Below are positions 1 through 10,130 of a stretch of DNA of 64,000 nt, one piece after another. The position numbers and the translations under genes are program-made. The stretch lies in contig RMBW01000004.1 in the NCBI GenBank assembly GCA_004009845.1, positions 620,001 to 684,000 on the forward strand, in the 5' to 3' direction. Source of the stretch: Davidsoniella eucalypti (lineage: Eukaryota > Ascomycota > Sordariomycetes > Microascales > Ceratocystidaceae). The notes below the pieces were generated by a model. That model was not told the DNA's origin, searched no databases, and saw nothing but the letters and a program-made list of their open reading frames with translations. Position 1 is the first letter of the stretch. Each line of letters opens with the position of its first letter.

Positions 1-162
1 TGCCTGCGCTTCATTTCAACATTTCGCATCACGAATTTCCACATACACTAACGCTCTTTTTTCTTCTTTTTTTTTTCTCAACATCAGCAACTGCCTCTTG
101 AAATTCCACGTCATATCGCATATACTAAAAATATCTCTCGAATTATTTCTCGATCACGTACC

Positions 163-1432
163 ATGCGGACGTCAATGTCGGCCGTTGCGGCCTTTCTGGG
201 CTCTGCCTCCGCTGCGCTGGCCGGAGCAGCCCCAGCCTATATATTGCAACACACAGTGCCTTCCTCGGCCTCGATCGCCGGAAGCAGTATTCCTGCCGTA
301 AGCGCGCAGACGGCGCGCCTGATTCTAGAGCAGCGCCTGAACACCCCCAACGTGTTCCTTAGCGATGGTATCGACGAGGCGTCGCGCGAGGCTGTCATTG
401 CTGCCATTAACGCCTTTGGCCGGGTGCCGAAACCACTCTTTGGCGACGACAGTGATGCCGCTGATACAGGAAGCTTTACGATGGATCCCTCGCAGCTTGT
501 AGTGCTCATCGAAGGCCTCTCGGAGGATGATATCGAGCTGTCAGTGCAGAAGGCAGCCCTGAAGCCTGCTTTCACTCTGAGTGATCCTCCGTCGTCTGTG
601 GCCCATTCGGCGCTGATCCATGAACACCCCGCCGTTGGAGCTGGCAAGCAGTGCGGCCTGGAAGAGGCCGTGAACCCGCTCTCGGCTGAATGCTGGAGAG
701 GCACATCTTCGCTGGTCCGCTTTGATGCGAAAATGGTATGAGCTTCTCCCATAAGCTAAACTACCAGTCCAGTTATCGCCAAATCACATACTAACAATCT
801 AACTTCTCTTACAGGACTCTTCCCTACTACCAAACCTCCAGAAAGTCATTCCTAAGCTAGCCTCGATGGCTTCCTCCGGCGAGATGGAGACTGTCCTTAT
901 CTTCTTCCCCGAGTCGGCTCGTACTTCCAAACAAAACAGCTGGTCCAATAGCGCCGCCGAACTGCGTCGCCGCCAGGTCTTCGAGGCCGTCATGAACGAG
1001 AAGACCAAGCTCACCACCGAGGAGAGCATTTCCTCTTCATCTTCGTCTCAGAACACTTCCACCAAGCCCCAAGCTGGTAGCATCTTCTTTTCCGCCAAGA
1101 ACGTGCCCGACTGCTACGCTGATGTCGACACTTGCACCACCGGTACCAACTCGTGCAACGGTCACGGCACCTGCATCAACCGTTGGGGTGCTTCCTCTAC
1201 TGATGCCTGCTTCGTGTGCAGCTGCACCGAGACTACTGCCTCTGGTAGCAAGAAGTCCACTGGCTTTGCCGGCAAGGCCTGCGAAAAGATCGATTATAGC
1301 GTTCCGTTCGTCCTATTCGTTGGTTTCACTATTGTTCTTGTTGGTGTCCTCGCATTCGCTATCAGCTTGTTGTTCCAGGTTGGCGAGCAGCCACTTCCCG
1401 GCGTTATTGGAGCTGGGGTTGTTAAGAAGTAG
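163..1432 (+). CDS. Vps3844-like (DUF3844) type I membrane protein
   Basis: Two exons, 163-735 and 815-1432, give 396 residues. The intron starts GTATGAG, ends TTACAG, carries CTAAC near its 3' end and is phase 0. Residues 1-23 form a signal peptide rich in Ala/Leu. The lumenal part is followed at about residues 290-350 by a cysteine-rich EGF-like stretch (including C-N-G-H-G-T-C) typical of the DUF3844/Vps3844 C-terminal domain. One strong membrane helix lies at about 354-378 and a short cytosolic tail ends V-V-K-K. Family members are fungal endomembrane proteins named for vacuolar sorting; the exact role is poorly known, so I call family rather than function. The ATG at 163 is chosen because it directly precedes the signal peptide. 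It converges with the Ntr2 gene downstream. Confidence 0.85.
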
Positions 1433-1912
1433 AGAGAAACCCGAATAGTTTTGCATCATTTTCTCATATATGTGGCTTAGAGGGCAAGGTGAAGAGCAGA
1501 TTCGGTTGTTGAGGACTACTGGCACACCGTACTACTTACTATCAATAGCATTAGAGATGGAGAAATCCTGTGGTTAGGCTTGTTTTATGTATCATAGCAA
1601 GATGTGTGTGTGTTTGTTGAACTGCTCACTCTGTCCCCTTTCGGAAATTTGATCTTTTTGTTGTATTCAAATCAAGTTTTTTGTTTTTCTGTATCTTTTT
1701 TTTCTTCTTTTTTTTTCGTTGTCTTCTCTTCTAGCTATTAAATATGATTTTGTTTCGAGAGGCCTCATAATTTGCTATTAAGTACCGTGTTATACATGTC
1801 ATGAATGTGGTTGAAGCTTGGAACAATTTATATTGGTGGTTTTCGTAGACAAGTAGCAGTAGCTACGTAGGTATAAAAATTAAGTTTGTATTATTGGGTA
1901 AACAAAAACGGT
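1433..1912. other. Convergent 3' region between Vps3844-like and Ntr2 genes
   Basis: 480 bases hold the 3' ends of two convergent genes. T-rich runs around 1680-1715 and AT-rich stretches after 1740 fit polyadenylation regions. No further gene is seen. Confidence 0.6.
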
Positions 1913-3531
1913 CTACGACATAGTCATGATTTCATCGTCTTCAGATTTCTTAGAGTCTTGATGTCCAAAGCTTTCAAGGCCTCGTTCAGCAGCAAACTCG
2001 TTCAAGCCATTGCCATCCGTGAGCTGCTGATTACTGCCACTATCATCAGGGGTAGAGAGCTTTCCCAAGGCAGCTTGATACTTTATGCCAGCCTTTTCGA
2101 TTAGTGCTTGTATTTCCTCTTTACTTGCATCTAACTCGGTTCTCTCGCTCTCCAATTGCGCCAATTTCTTGGTCGCAAAAGCCCTTCTCTCCCGCACTTC
2201 GGCCAGTTTCTCCCGAATGCGCTTTGAACTTGCTCCTAACTCTGGAATCGGTGGGAGACGTGGCGGTGCTTGATGAAGAGCCTCTTCATGCTCGTCTCTT
2301 TCCTTTTGAGAGCCGCGCTGCTTGGTGCCTGCTGTACCTGCACGAGATTGTGTGACCTCGAAAGCGATACGCCTTTCGGCTTCTTCATCTGAGGATTCAT
2401 CGGCGGAGTTTCCCTCGGCTGCTGAGATCATGTCTGCAATCTCCCGTTTTTGGCGCCTTTGAGCTTCACGCTCGGCTTTACGGCCTAGAGATATACCGCC
2501 ATCCTCAACGAAATCGTCAAAGCCTTCTCCAAGATCTTCATCTTCTCGAACAAGCCGTGATCCCTTTTCCTTTTTGCTGCGGCGAGATAGTACTGACAAC
2601 ATGGAGCCGTCATGTCTGCTGCCCATATCTGAATCATCGTTTAGATGTATTATGTCACCGGCATTTTCCTCTTGAGCAAGGCGTGCACGGCGTTCTTTAC
2701 GTTCCCTGATCTCCGTTTCGGTGAGGATGCGGGTTTCTGTTGGCTGTACGTCTTCTGAGTTGAGGATGACAGCACCTTCGAGTTCTGAGGCATCAAGTTC
2801 CATGATTTCGCCAATGTCCATGCCAGAGTCTCGAGAGGCTATATTCTGAGGCGTGACCGGCGTGGAGTTTTGTAGTTCGGCAAGATATTCTTTACTGTAT
2901 ATTGTGCGCTCTTCATCGGCATCATGAGATCGGACGGGAAGACCTTTGAGTGCAACTTTTCGCCGCATGGCACTGTTTTCTTGTGCCTTTGCACTTAATG
3001 TATTTTTCTTTGGTGCTGTAACAACAACTGGGCCATCATCATCATCATCATTTTGGCCATCCTCTCCACCAAATGATAGTCGTGTGCCCTTTGGTCGGTG
3101 CTTTGTCTTGATAGAGGAATTTCGGGATGCTGTTGGGCGCTTAACAACTTGACCTTCCATTTCTTCATCTTCGGCTGAGTTGGAAGCTATTGTATGCGAT
3201 GCAGCATGTGGATTTTCAACTACGTCATTGTCTTTAGAAGCATTTATACTTTTTCGCAGACCAGATTGTCGAATAGGCTTGCGTGAAGGCTTGAAAACGG
3301 GTACATTATCTATACCATGGAAAACTTGGTGTTAGTAATTCAGTGAACTAGAAGTAAATTTCCAAATAAATAAGACGGTGTGTGAACTAAGTATACATGC
3401 GGTCTTGTATAGTCGAATGATGAGCTTATGATGAGCTTACCTGAATAATCTTCCTTTGTAGCATCTTCATCTTCGTCTAGATGGCCGATTTTGATAACAC
3501 GCGCTTTCCGTTTGGGGCCAAAAGCACTCAT
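1913..3531 (-). CDS. Ntr2-domain spliceosome disassembly factor
   Basis: Minus-strand gene with two exons, 3531-3441 and 3309-1913, giving 495 residues. The intron is GTAAGC..TATAG with ACTAAC as branch point, and the frame is kept. The protein begins M-S-A-F-G-P-K-R-K-A-R and is charged throughout. The segment around residues 280-320, rich in E-D-L-G-E-G-F-D-D-F followed by I-S-L-G-R-K-A-E-R-E, matches the Nineteen-complex-related protein 2 (Ntr2) family. A coiled coil follows at about 389-449. In yeast, Ntr1-Ntr2 recruits the Prp43 helicase to release the lariat from the post-splicing complex; acting in the nucleus here is inferred from the family. It shares a 290-base divergent promoter with the SmG gene, another spliceosomal component. 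Confidence 0.82.
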
Positions 3532-3821
3532 CTTGGTATGTAAAATGAAGATAATAACAAATTACTGAGTTTTGCAAACATAATCTCACATTGGTATCGT
3601 TTATCTCTCAACAGTAATGTCATGGCATTGTTAAGTAAGTTAACCTTTAAGTATAATGGTATCTTATCGGCACGTGACCTGTAATTTTCTGGGGACCAGC
3701 CCATTTTAACAAGCAAGGTTGAGAAAGTGTATTGAAGCTTAGGAACCTCTCAGCCTTGCCTTGATATTGACCTACTTCACAAGCTTTTCCTCAACCACAC
3801 TTAAAACCATCGCGATTCACA
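3532..3821. promoter_or_regulatory. Shared divergent promoter, Ntr2 and SmG
   Basis: Only 290 bases separate the two start codons, so both spliceosomal genes must be driven from this interval. I see no motif here that I can name with confidence. Confidence 0.6.
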
Positions 3822-4265
3822 ATGGCTCCCGCGCAACCCGAACTGAAGAAGGTATAGATTCTATGTTGTTTGTTTACCGGTGGTATAATATGCACACCTA
3901 CTAACAACTCTTATAGTACTTGGACAAGAGACTATTTGTCCAGCTAAACGGCAGCCGCAAGGTAGTCGGTGTCCTGCGTGGTTACGATGTATGTAATACT
4001 TCTTTACGTCGATAAATAGTTGAAGACTGTAGTTAACATGCATTTTACACAGGTCTTCCTAAACATCGTGCTGGATGAGGCGTTTGAGGAGAAGGATGGT
4101 GGTCAGAAGGTGCCCCTCGGCATGGTGGTATGAATCCGTATTCGATCCAAGTCTTTTGAAACCCGAGTTTTACTAACACTAAATCTTCTTGTATAGGCCA
4201 TCCGTGGAAATTCCGTTGTCATGCTAGAAGCGCTGGAGCGGATTGGCGGTGACGACCGCAGATAA
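3822..4265 (+). CDS. Small nuclear ribonucleoprotein SmG
   Basis: Four short exons (3822-3851, 3917-3988, 4053-4127, 4197-4265) are separated by three introns of 64-69 bases, all GTATN..AG, giving 81 residues. The protein has the Sm1 motif (L-F-V-Q-L-N-G-S-R-K-V-V-G-V-L-R-G-Y-D, then F-L-N-I-V-L-D) and the Sm2 motif ending I-R-G-N-S-V-V-M-L-E. Length and the G-M-V-A-I-R-G-N-S-V-V signature fit SmG rather than LSm7. SmG is one of seven Sm proteins forming the ring around U1, U2, U4 and U5 snRNA. Three introns in an 81-codon gene is intron-dense. The first exon is only 30 bases, so automatic annotation could miss this gene. Confidence 0.92.
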
Positions 4266-7200
4266 TGCTTGATATGAGATTCAAAACGACACAAAAAATC
4301 AACTAAACGACACGATAATGTTCTGATATCTGGGGAACGACGGAAGAGGAAGAGCCCTATATGTTTTCTCGTTGGGCCATGATCTAATCTTTGATCTTTC
4401 ATATCCTGTTTCTTCTGCCTTGTTATTTTTTTTTGGCACTGCGTTCGGTTCATACTTTTCCACATCATACCTTTCTGCTACTCTTTATTCTTTTCTCCTT
4501 TTCTCCTCTCTTTTTCTTCTGTATACGCATGTATCACATGCCAAGCTGTTTAGTTTCAATAATGGGATTATGTCATGAATGGAATACTTGTAGGAGTTTG
4601 ACGGCGTTTTACATTTCTTGCGCCTTTTTACATCTTATGTCTTACTCGAAAGTAGGCCATAGCTTGTTTGGTTCTGTGTTGAGCTTTTGTCAGGAAATAA
4701 TGTTTTCTATCTGTGCCCCAATATATTGGTTGGACTTGTGCAGCCACCGTCGTATGGCTAAACTCAACAACCGAACTTTGGCGGGAGTTTGGACTTGATC
4801 AAAATCTAACTGCCGCGTGAATCAGTCATTTGTTCATGGCGACGCTATACAACGTGTCTTTAGTTTCCCAGCGGGAACGGAACGGGAAAGTGTGAAGACG
4901 TAGGAGTGAAGTTTCGTATGTTGTACATAAACTTTAAAGCTCGGAAACATTTTCTGGCCCTTCTCATGCGATCTACAGAGGGCTTTGCGTTGGCCAGAAG
5001 CAGACAGGGGCTAGAAACATGTGAACCCCCAATAGAAGAACAAACCATTAGGGAACTACGGTTGCATTAGGGCTATATCTGTAGGTTATTGTCATTTCTT
5101 ACCAAAGGCCAAGTAGTATCTATTCTATTACGATGTTGATGTGGGTTGAGAGCTGAATGTTGAACCGCCGTTTTTCGACATGCCAAAACATATCCATCCC
5201 ATCATGATAATTGTTTTTGATCTTGTGCCATAGCGTAGTAGGAAGAAAGTATCGCGGCTTACCTCACACTGACAGGTATAGGTATGTACGACATAGTAGA
5301 TCAAATCGAATGGCTTTGACGTTGACTAGTATCGAATTGCCATTTCGGGTTCTCAAAGTATCAGAATGGGATAACTCAAGTGCCCGAGATCGCCTAGTTC
5401 ATCCGTCTCTCAGAACATTGGACTCCGGTGCTAATGCCTTTGAGCTCGAACCAAGGACAGCCTCGTAATATCAAACAGTCATCGGACATATAAGGAGACG
5501 ATTGTAAGAGCTAAATGATATTCTTCATGACTTCCAATGCACAACGTGGGGGTATTGCGCAAGGTGTCTGTTGGGCCAAGACAAAGACAGCCGAACAGTT
5601 TGCTAGAGTTCCCTGGACCAACTCCGCTATTGGCACTATAGCTGGGTAATTAATATAGTGAAAGAAGGAAGATTTCCGTCAATTCCGTAGCCAAATGACA
5701 TGCCCGTCCTGGAAATTCCCTTGGCAAGTTGTGAAAGGCGGTGTCTACAAACAGATATATTCTGTTGCACTGTGTCCAAGTCCCCATCTAAAGAAATAAT
5801 AAGCTGTAGCGAGGACCAGCTCGCATTGATGGCTACATATTTGCGAGGACCTGCAACGGCGCACCTTTTCCCTCCACTACATCCATTCTTGTTTGCAAGT
5901 CAAGCGGGCCTTTTCTGGCCGAGCTAGGCCGAAGTAATACTGCCGTTCCAATGCTTTTGCTGCTGATGTACTTTGAAGGGCGTCCCTCTATTCGAATCGA
6001 CTGTCGACTCAAGGCCCGAGAGGTTCTTCGGCACAATAGGCGCAGGGAAAAGTAAGAGCCAGGCCAGGTTGTGTTGTAGTTGCACCTGTAGTACGACGTT
6101 ATCCACTATTTATTATTACAGTAGACGGGCATGCTCTGGTAAGGCCTTGCTACTATATACAATAGTCGTCGCCCATTTCTTGCCTTGGAGCCAGGGCGGA
6201 AGTTTGTTGATACAGAACCTTCCAGTTCGCCACCGAGTTGCCAGTGCGAATAGGTGGTTTGCGCATTTTTGCGCAAGCTTTTAGCTTGTGTCGCACCGAT
6301 GTGTAGAGTAAGTATGAATTGAGCATTCAGATAGCTATTTAAGGGAATGAGTGTCAGGCTTGAACCAGGCACCGCCACTTCTGACAAACCTGATACTTAG
6401 TAGCCCCGTGGATGGGCATCTGCTACCTGCTTCTTTCTGTCTCTTGGTTCGTAGGATATGCTGAGTGCAAAATAGAAACAACCCCGCAAACTCGATAAGG
6501 TGTTTAGGTTCATATAGTTGTACAAATGATACGCAAAGTAGCAAAGTCTAAGCCGGCCTGCTTTTCGATTAAATTGCTGCACTTGCTCTGCCTGTCTGCC
6601 TCGAATTGTGATGTCTGACAAATCACAACTTCTCAGTTAAACAGCAGCCTCAGCCAGTGTGGGAAGTTGCTGTTTCCGATTTTTGCTTCCTGATTCCTGT
6701 CTCCTCTGTTTTTGTTTTCCTTACCTCAACTTTCTTCTTTCGTCTCCATCAAAGTCGTTGATGTCGATTAGCTTCTAGCGGTATATTTGTCTTTGCGCCG
6801 ATTTAACAGCCAAAACCTTATTCTCGCCAATTTTGAGATTCAATGCTACATCTCCATCCATTAGCGCATTACAGTCTTGGCGCCTCTAATAAAACCTGAT
6901 AAAATCAAGGCTTCAGAGCTCGGGCAATTCTTAGCTCGAACAATCCATTGAACGAACATTGAACGAACCTTGAACCAATAGTTGGCTCCTTCCACCAAGC
7001 CAACGTCTTCCATTTCTCTGGGTTTGTTTGTTCTATTAGTATTGTCGACTAGAACTTGATCAGCCTTGACAACTAGCGAGCTATTGTGTTGCCAAATACA
7101 ACATACAATTCTGTGATAGCTAGACTCAGCCGGCTAGTCTCTTCTTGGCATCAACTTGTCATGGTTATTTCTGGACCTTGACTGAACCAAGATTCTTACA

Positions 7201-7523
7201 TTCTCCTATCGAATCTACCCTGCGAATCTATTTGTCTGTGTCGAAGTCAGATATCATATATAGGCTGTACCTTCACAGCCCAGAGCTTGGCTTGCTGATT
7301 TTGCGATTATTGCCCCGACTAATTAACTGTATGTATTTTCAGGCCGGACGGCGAACTCCATTAGTTTGAGCACCGCCTCGGCCTTTTTTTAACCCGCATA
7401 TTTTCATTTTTATCTTCCTTCCTTTTATATCTCTTTTCTACTCGACTTCAGCAACTGGAATCCGGACTGTTCATTCTGGTTTCCGCCAAATCACTCTAAT
7501 TCACCACTTACACACAAGACATC
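4266..7523. other. 3.3 kb intergenic region with long leader of the Zn2Cys6 gene
   Basis: No gene supported. 4266-4600 is the T-rich 3' region of SmG. The block at about 6670-6760 is pyrimidine-rich, as before fungal transcription starts, and would imply a leader of roughly 760 bases for the regulator gene at 7524. That leader holds short ORFs, for example 6761-6778 (5 codons) and 6843-6899 (18 codons). At 6948-6980 three 11-base units follow one another: TTGAACGAACA, TTGAACGAACC and a diverged third. Confidence 0.5.
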
Positions 7524-9626
7524 ATGGCCGCTTCAATGTTGCGCAATCTAATGCCCTCTAAAACCCGAAGTTCGGAGGGTTGCTGGACCTGTCGTCTTCG
7601 GCGCAAAAAGTGCGATGAGCGCCGTCCTATTTGCGACAATTGTGGCTCGCTTGAGATCCACTGTCTCTATAGCGAAGAGAAGCCCGAATGGATGGACAAT
7701 GGCCCTAGACAAGCCGCCCGAGCCGAAGCAGTAAAAGCCGAAGTCAAAGAACAAGCGCGCGTTCGCCGTGAAAAGAAGCATCGTGTTGGTGCGCCGGGCG
7801 AAAATATATCGTCAAGTAGTTTCGGCAGCTTAGCCTCCGCCAACCAATCTTCAGTCTCTATATCAACACTCCATCATTCCCAGATTGCGGCCCTTCAACA
7901 GCCGCTTCCCCCGGTACCCGCAGTGCCTTCTATCCCCCCACCAAAGGTCACCAGTCCGACAATCAACGTCACTGTCTCATATGATATGCCATTTACCCCT
8001 CCTATAGCCAGCGCTAGCGGCTTCTCGGACCGTGCCCGGGAGCGGGAGAGATTAGACCGAGAATGGGACCCTTCTGATCGCTTCGCTTCTATGGAGCTTG
8101 ATATCGAAGAAGAATCCGGTATGACGACCGACTCGCCCTGCTCTAAGAGCACCCCGTCATCTAACGTTAGCTCTGGCATGCATACGCAACCCTCGGAATG
8201 CTCCATGTCATCGCCACCACAGCAGTCCTATGAAGCGCCTATGCCGATTCTAGATGACCAGTCTACGTATTTCGTCGTCATATACATGGACTATGTATTT
8301 CCATATCTCTTCCCTCACTACCGTCCCAAAATTCTCGAGGGCGGACGAGGTTGGCTTCTCGCACTTCTGCAGCACAACAAAGCACTATTTCACACCGCCG
8401 TCAGCTTCTCATCATATCTGTTCGCCGCCATCTATAACCTAGAAAATCCTGACTATCAAGAATCGACGGATCAACTATGGCAACAACTGCAAACACGCCA
8501 AGAGCTAGCCTTACAAGAGCTGCAACAAGATATGGCCTCGCTTACGACCCGCGGAGTCCTGGGAAATTTACAAGAGAGCGCAAGAGTGCTTGAGAGCATT
8601 CTGCAGCTTCTCGTGTTTGATGTATCCATCGGCAACATGACTCATTGGGAGCTACATCTCGACGCCGCAATCGCTCTATTCCAGCAACTTGTGCCCGATG
8701 TCGAGTCTTGGCCCGAAGTAATATCATCGTTGACAAATGGGTTCTCTCAGCCCATCTCTCGAAACGCTCATCCCATGGGCACTGATCTTACTGCATTCCG
8801 CTTCTTCGGAGGTGTACTAATGTACATCGACGTCCTTGCCTCGACTGCTCTTGCGCGGCGTCCCCGTCTTCAGCTTTATTGGTCCCGTTTGCTTCCATGT
8901 TCAACCTCACTTATTCCGTTATATTCTGCTCCAGCGCCTGTGCAAATCGAGAACATCATTGGTTGTCAGAACTGGATGCTTAAGTATATTGGCGAAATTG
9001 CCGCTCTGGACGCCTGGAAGAAGGAACAACAACGGAACGGATCATTCACAATCAACACTCTCCTTCTTCAAGCGCAGATCATCGAGCAGGGTATCCGCAA
9101 GGCTGCCGAGACACTTGCTGCCGATGACTTCCATGACGTCAACAGCGCCAGTTCTGTCCCACCATTGGTGATGCCCGTCCACCAAGTTGGCTGTCCTCTT
9201 GGCCGCAAGAAGGCCCAGACATTTGGTGATTTTGGCGGCAAAACGCGTGATCTTATTCCTCTTACGACCCAAATTTGGGCGGGTGCCGCCCTTGTATATC
9301 TAAACGTTGTTGTCTCGGGTTGGAAGCCATCAAGTGCCGAGATCAAAATCGGAGTACTAACAACCCTCAACCTTTTGGAGGAACTCCCTAGTCCTATGTT
9401 TCTGCAATCTGTAGTTTGGCCATATTTCGTCACGGGATGTCTTGCGCCACCCGAACTCCAGGGAAGATTCCGTATGCTTGAGAAAAACATGGGCGTGATC
9501 AAAGTTTCAGAGACAACGCGGAAAGCCGTCGCACACATGGAAGAGATCTGGAAGATTGGCGATCGGCATGACTTTGATGTCTCGAGGGCTCTAGGGATAT
9601 CTGGGTCTCCATTTTTGGCCATCTAA
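7524..9626 (+). CDS. Zn2Cys6 transcription factor
   Basis: Intronless, 700 residues. A perfect Zn2Cys6 binuclear cluster sits at the N terminus: C20-x2-C23-x6-C30-x6-C37-x2-C40-x6-C47, with the basic stretch R-L-R-R-K-K between the second and third cysteines. Residues 48-240 are low complexity (Ser/Pro-rich, with an acidic patch). Residues of about 250-690 are helical and resemble the fungal-specific transcription factor domain 2 family. It should bind DNA in the nucleus, probably as a dimer; target genes cannot be read from sequence. The ATG is the first in frame and is preceded by a typical ACATC context. A long leader with short upstream ORFs suggests translational control. No biosynthetic cluster is adjacent. 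Confidence 0.88.
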   Translation: MAASMLRNLMPSKTRSSEGCWTCRLRRKKCDERRPICDNCGSLEIHCLYSEEKPEWMDNGPRQAARAEAVKAEVKEQARVRREKKHRVGAPGENISSSSFGSLASANQSSVSISTLHHSQIAALQQPLPPVPAVPSIPPPKVTSPTINVTVSYDMPFTPPIASASGFSDRARERERLDREWDPSDRFASMELDIEEESGMTTDSPCSKSTPSSNVSSGMHTQPSECSMSSPPQQSYEAPMPILDDQSTYFVVIYMDYVFPYLFPHYRPKILEGGRGWLLALLQHNKALFHTAVSFSSYLFAAIYNLENPDYQESTDQLWQQLQTRQELALQELQQDMASLTTRGVLGNLQESARVLESILQLLVFDVSIGNMTHWELHLDAAIALFQQLVPDVESWPEVISSLTNGFSQPISRNAHPMGTDLTAFRFFGGVLMYIDVLASTALARRPRLQLYWSRLLPCSTSLIPLYSAPAPVQIENIIGCQNWMLKYIGEIAALDAWKKEQQRNGSFTINTLLLQAQIIEQGIRKAAETLAADDFHDVNSASSVPPLVMPVHQVGCPLGRKKAQTFGDFGGKTRDLIPLTTQIWAGAALVYLNVVVSGWKPSSAEIKIGVLTTLNLLEELPSPMFLQSVVWPYFVTGCLAPPELQGRFRMLEKNMGVIKVSETTRKAVAHMEEIWKIGDRHDFDVSRALGISGSPFLAI

Positions 9627-10130
9627 AAAGTAAGAAAATAACGGTTAAGTCAGGCATACATTGACTCTGACTTAAGATCCAGTATCTCAAGGTGGATTGG
9701 GAGTTTTTACATCTGATTTTGTTATTGTGGCTAAGCTTTTTCCCATGACTTCACGGCTCGGTATCTTTTCACGTTCATATTGCGTTTTGTTTTTGATATA
9801 TCCCTTTGCTTTTACTACGGCCTCATAAATAGCCCGTTCTTCAGTTTGTTATATTTGCTATTATCCTCTCATTGTATATTGCAGTCCGATATTATCCGTC
9901 ACCTCACATATATATATATTACTTTTTGACTTACCCAAATCCCATTGTGAAATTAGAGCTTGTGTTTTCATAATCTCCATATGCTCTGACAGTGTATATT
10001 TTATAAAGATCAAGCATGATAATAATACAAACAGAAAGAAAAACAACCAAAGAAACGACCCCGGAGACTCCGTTTACTATATTATCCAATATTCCAGAAA
10101 ATTGACTTTTGTTCCTGGAAAAGACACCTT
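9627..10130. other. Convergent 3' region between Zn2Cys6 and Rok1 genes
   Basis: 504 bases of AT-rich sequence between two convergent genes, including a TATATATATAT run near 9909. No gene or RNA is seen. Confidence 0.6.

Noticed and set aside
6350..6400. GGTTCAAGCC on the minus strand with an A-box-like sequence, possible tRNA
   Set aside because: The two boxes are too close together and no cloverleaf stems can be drawn.
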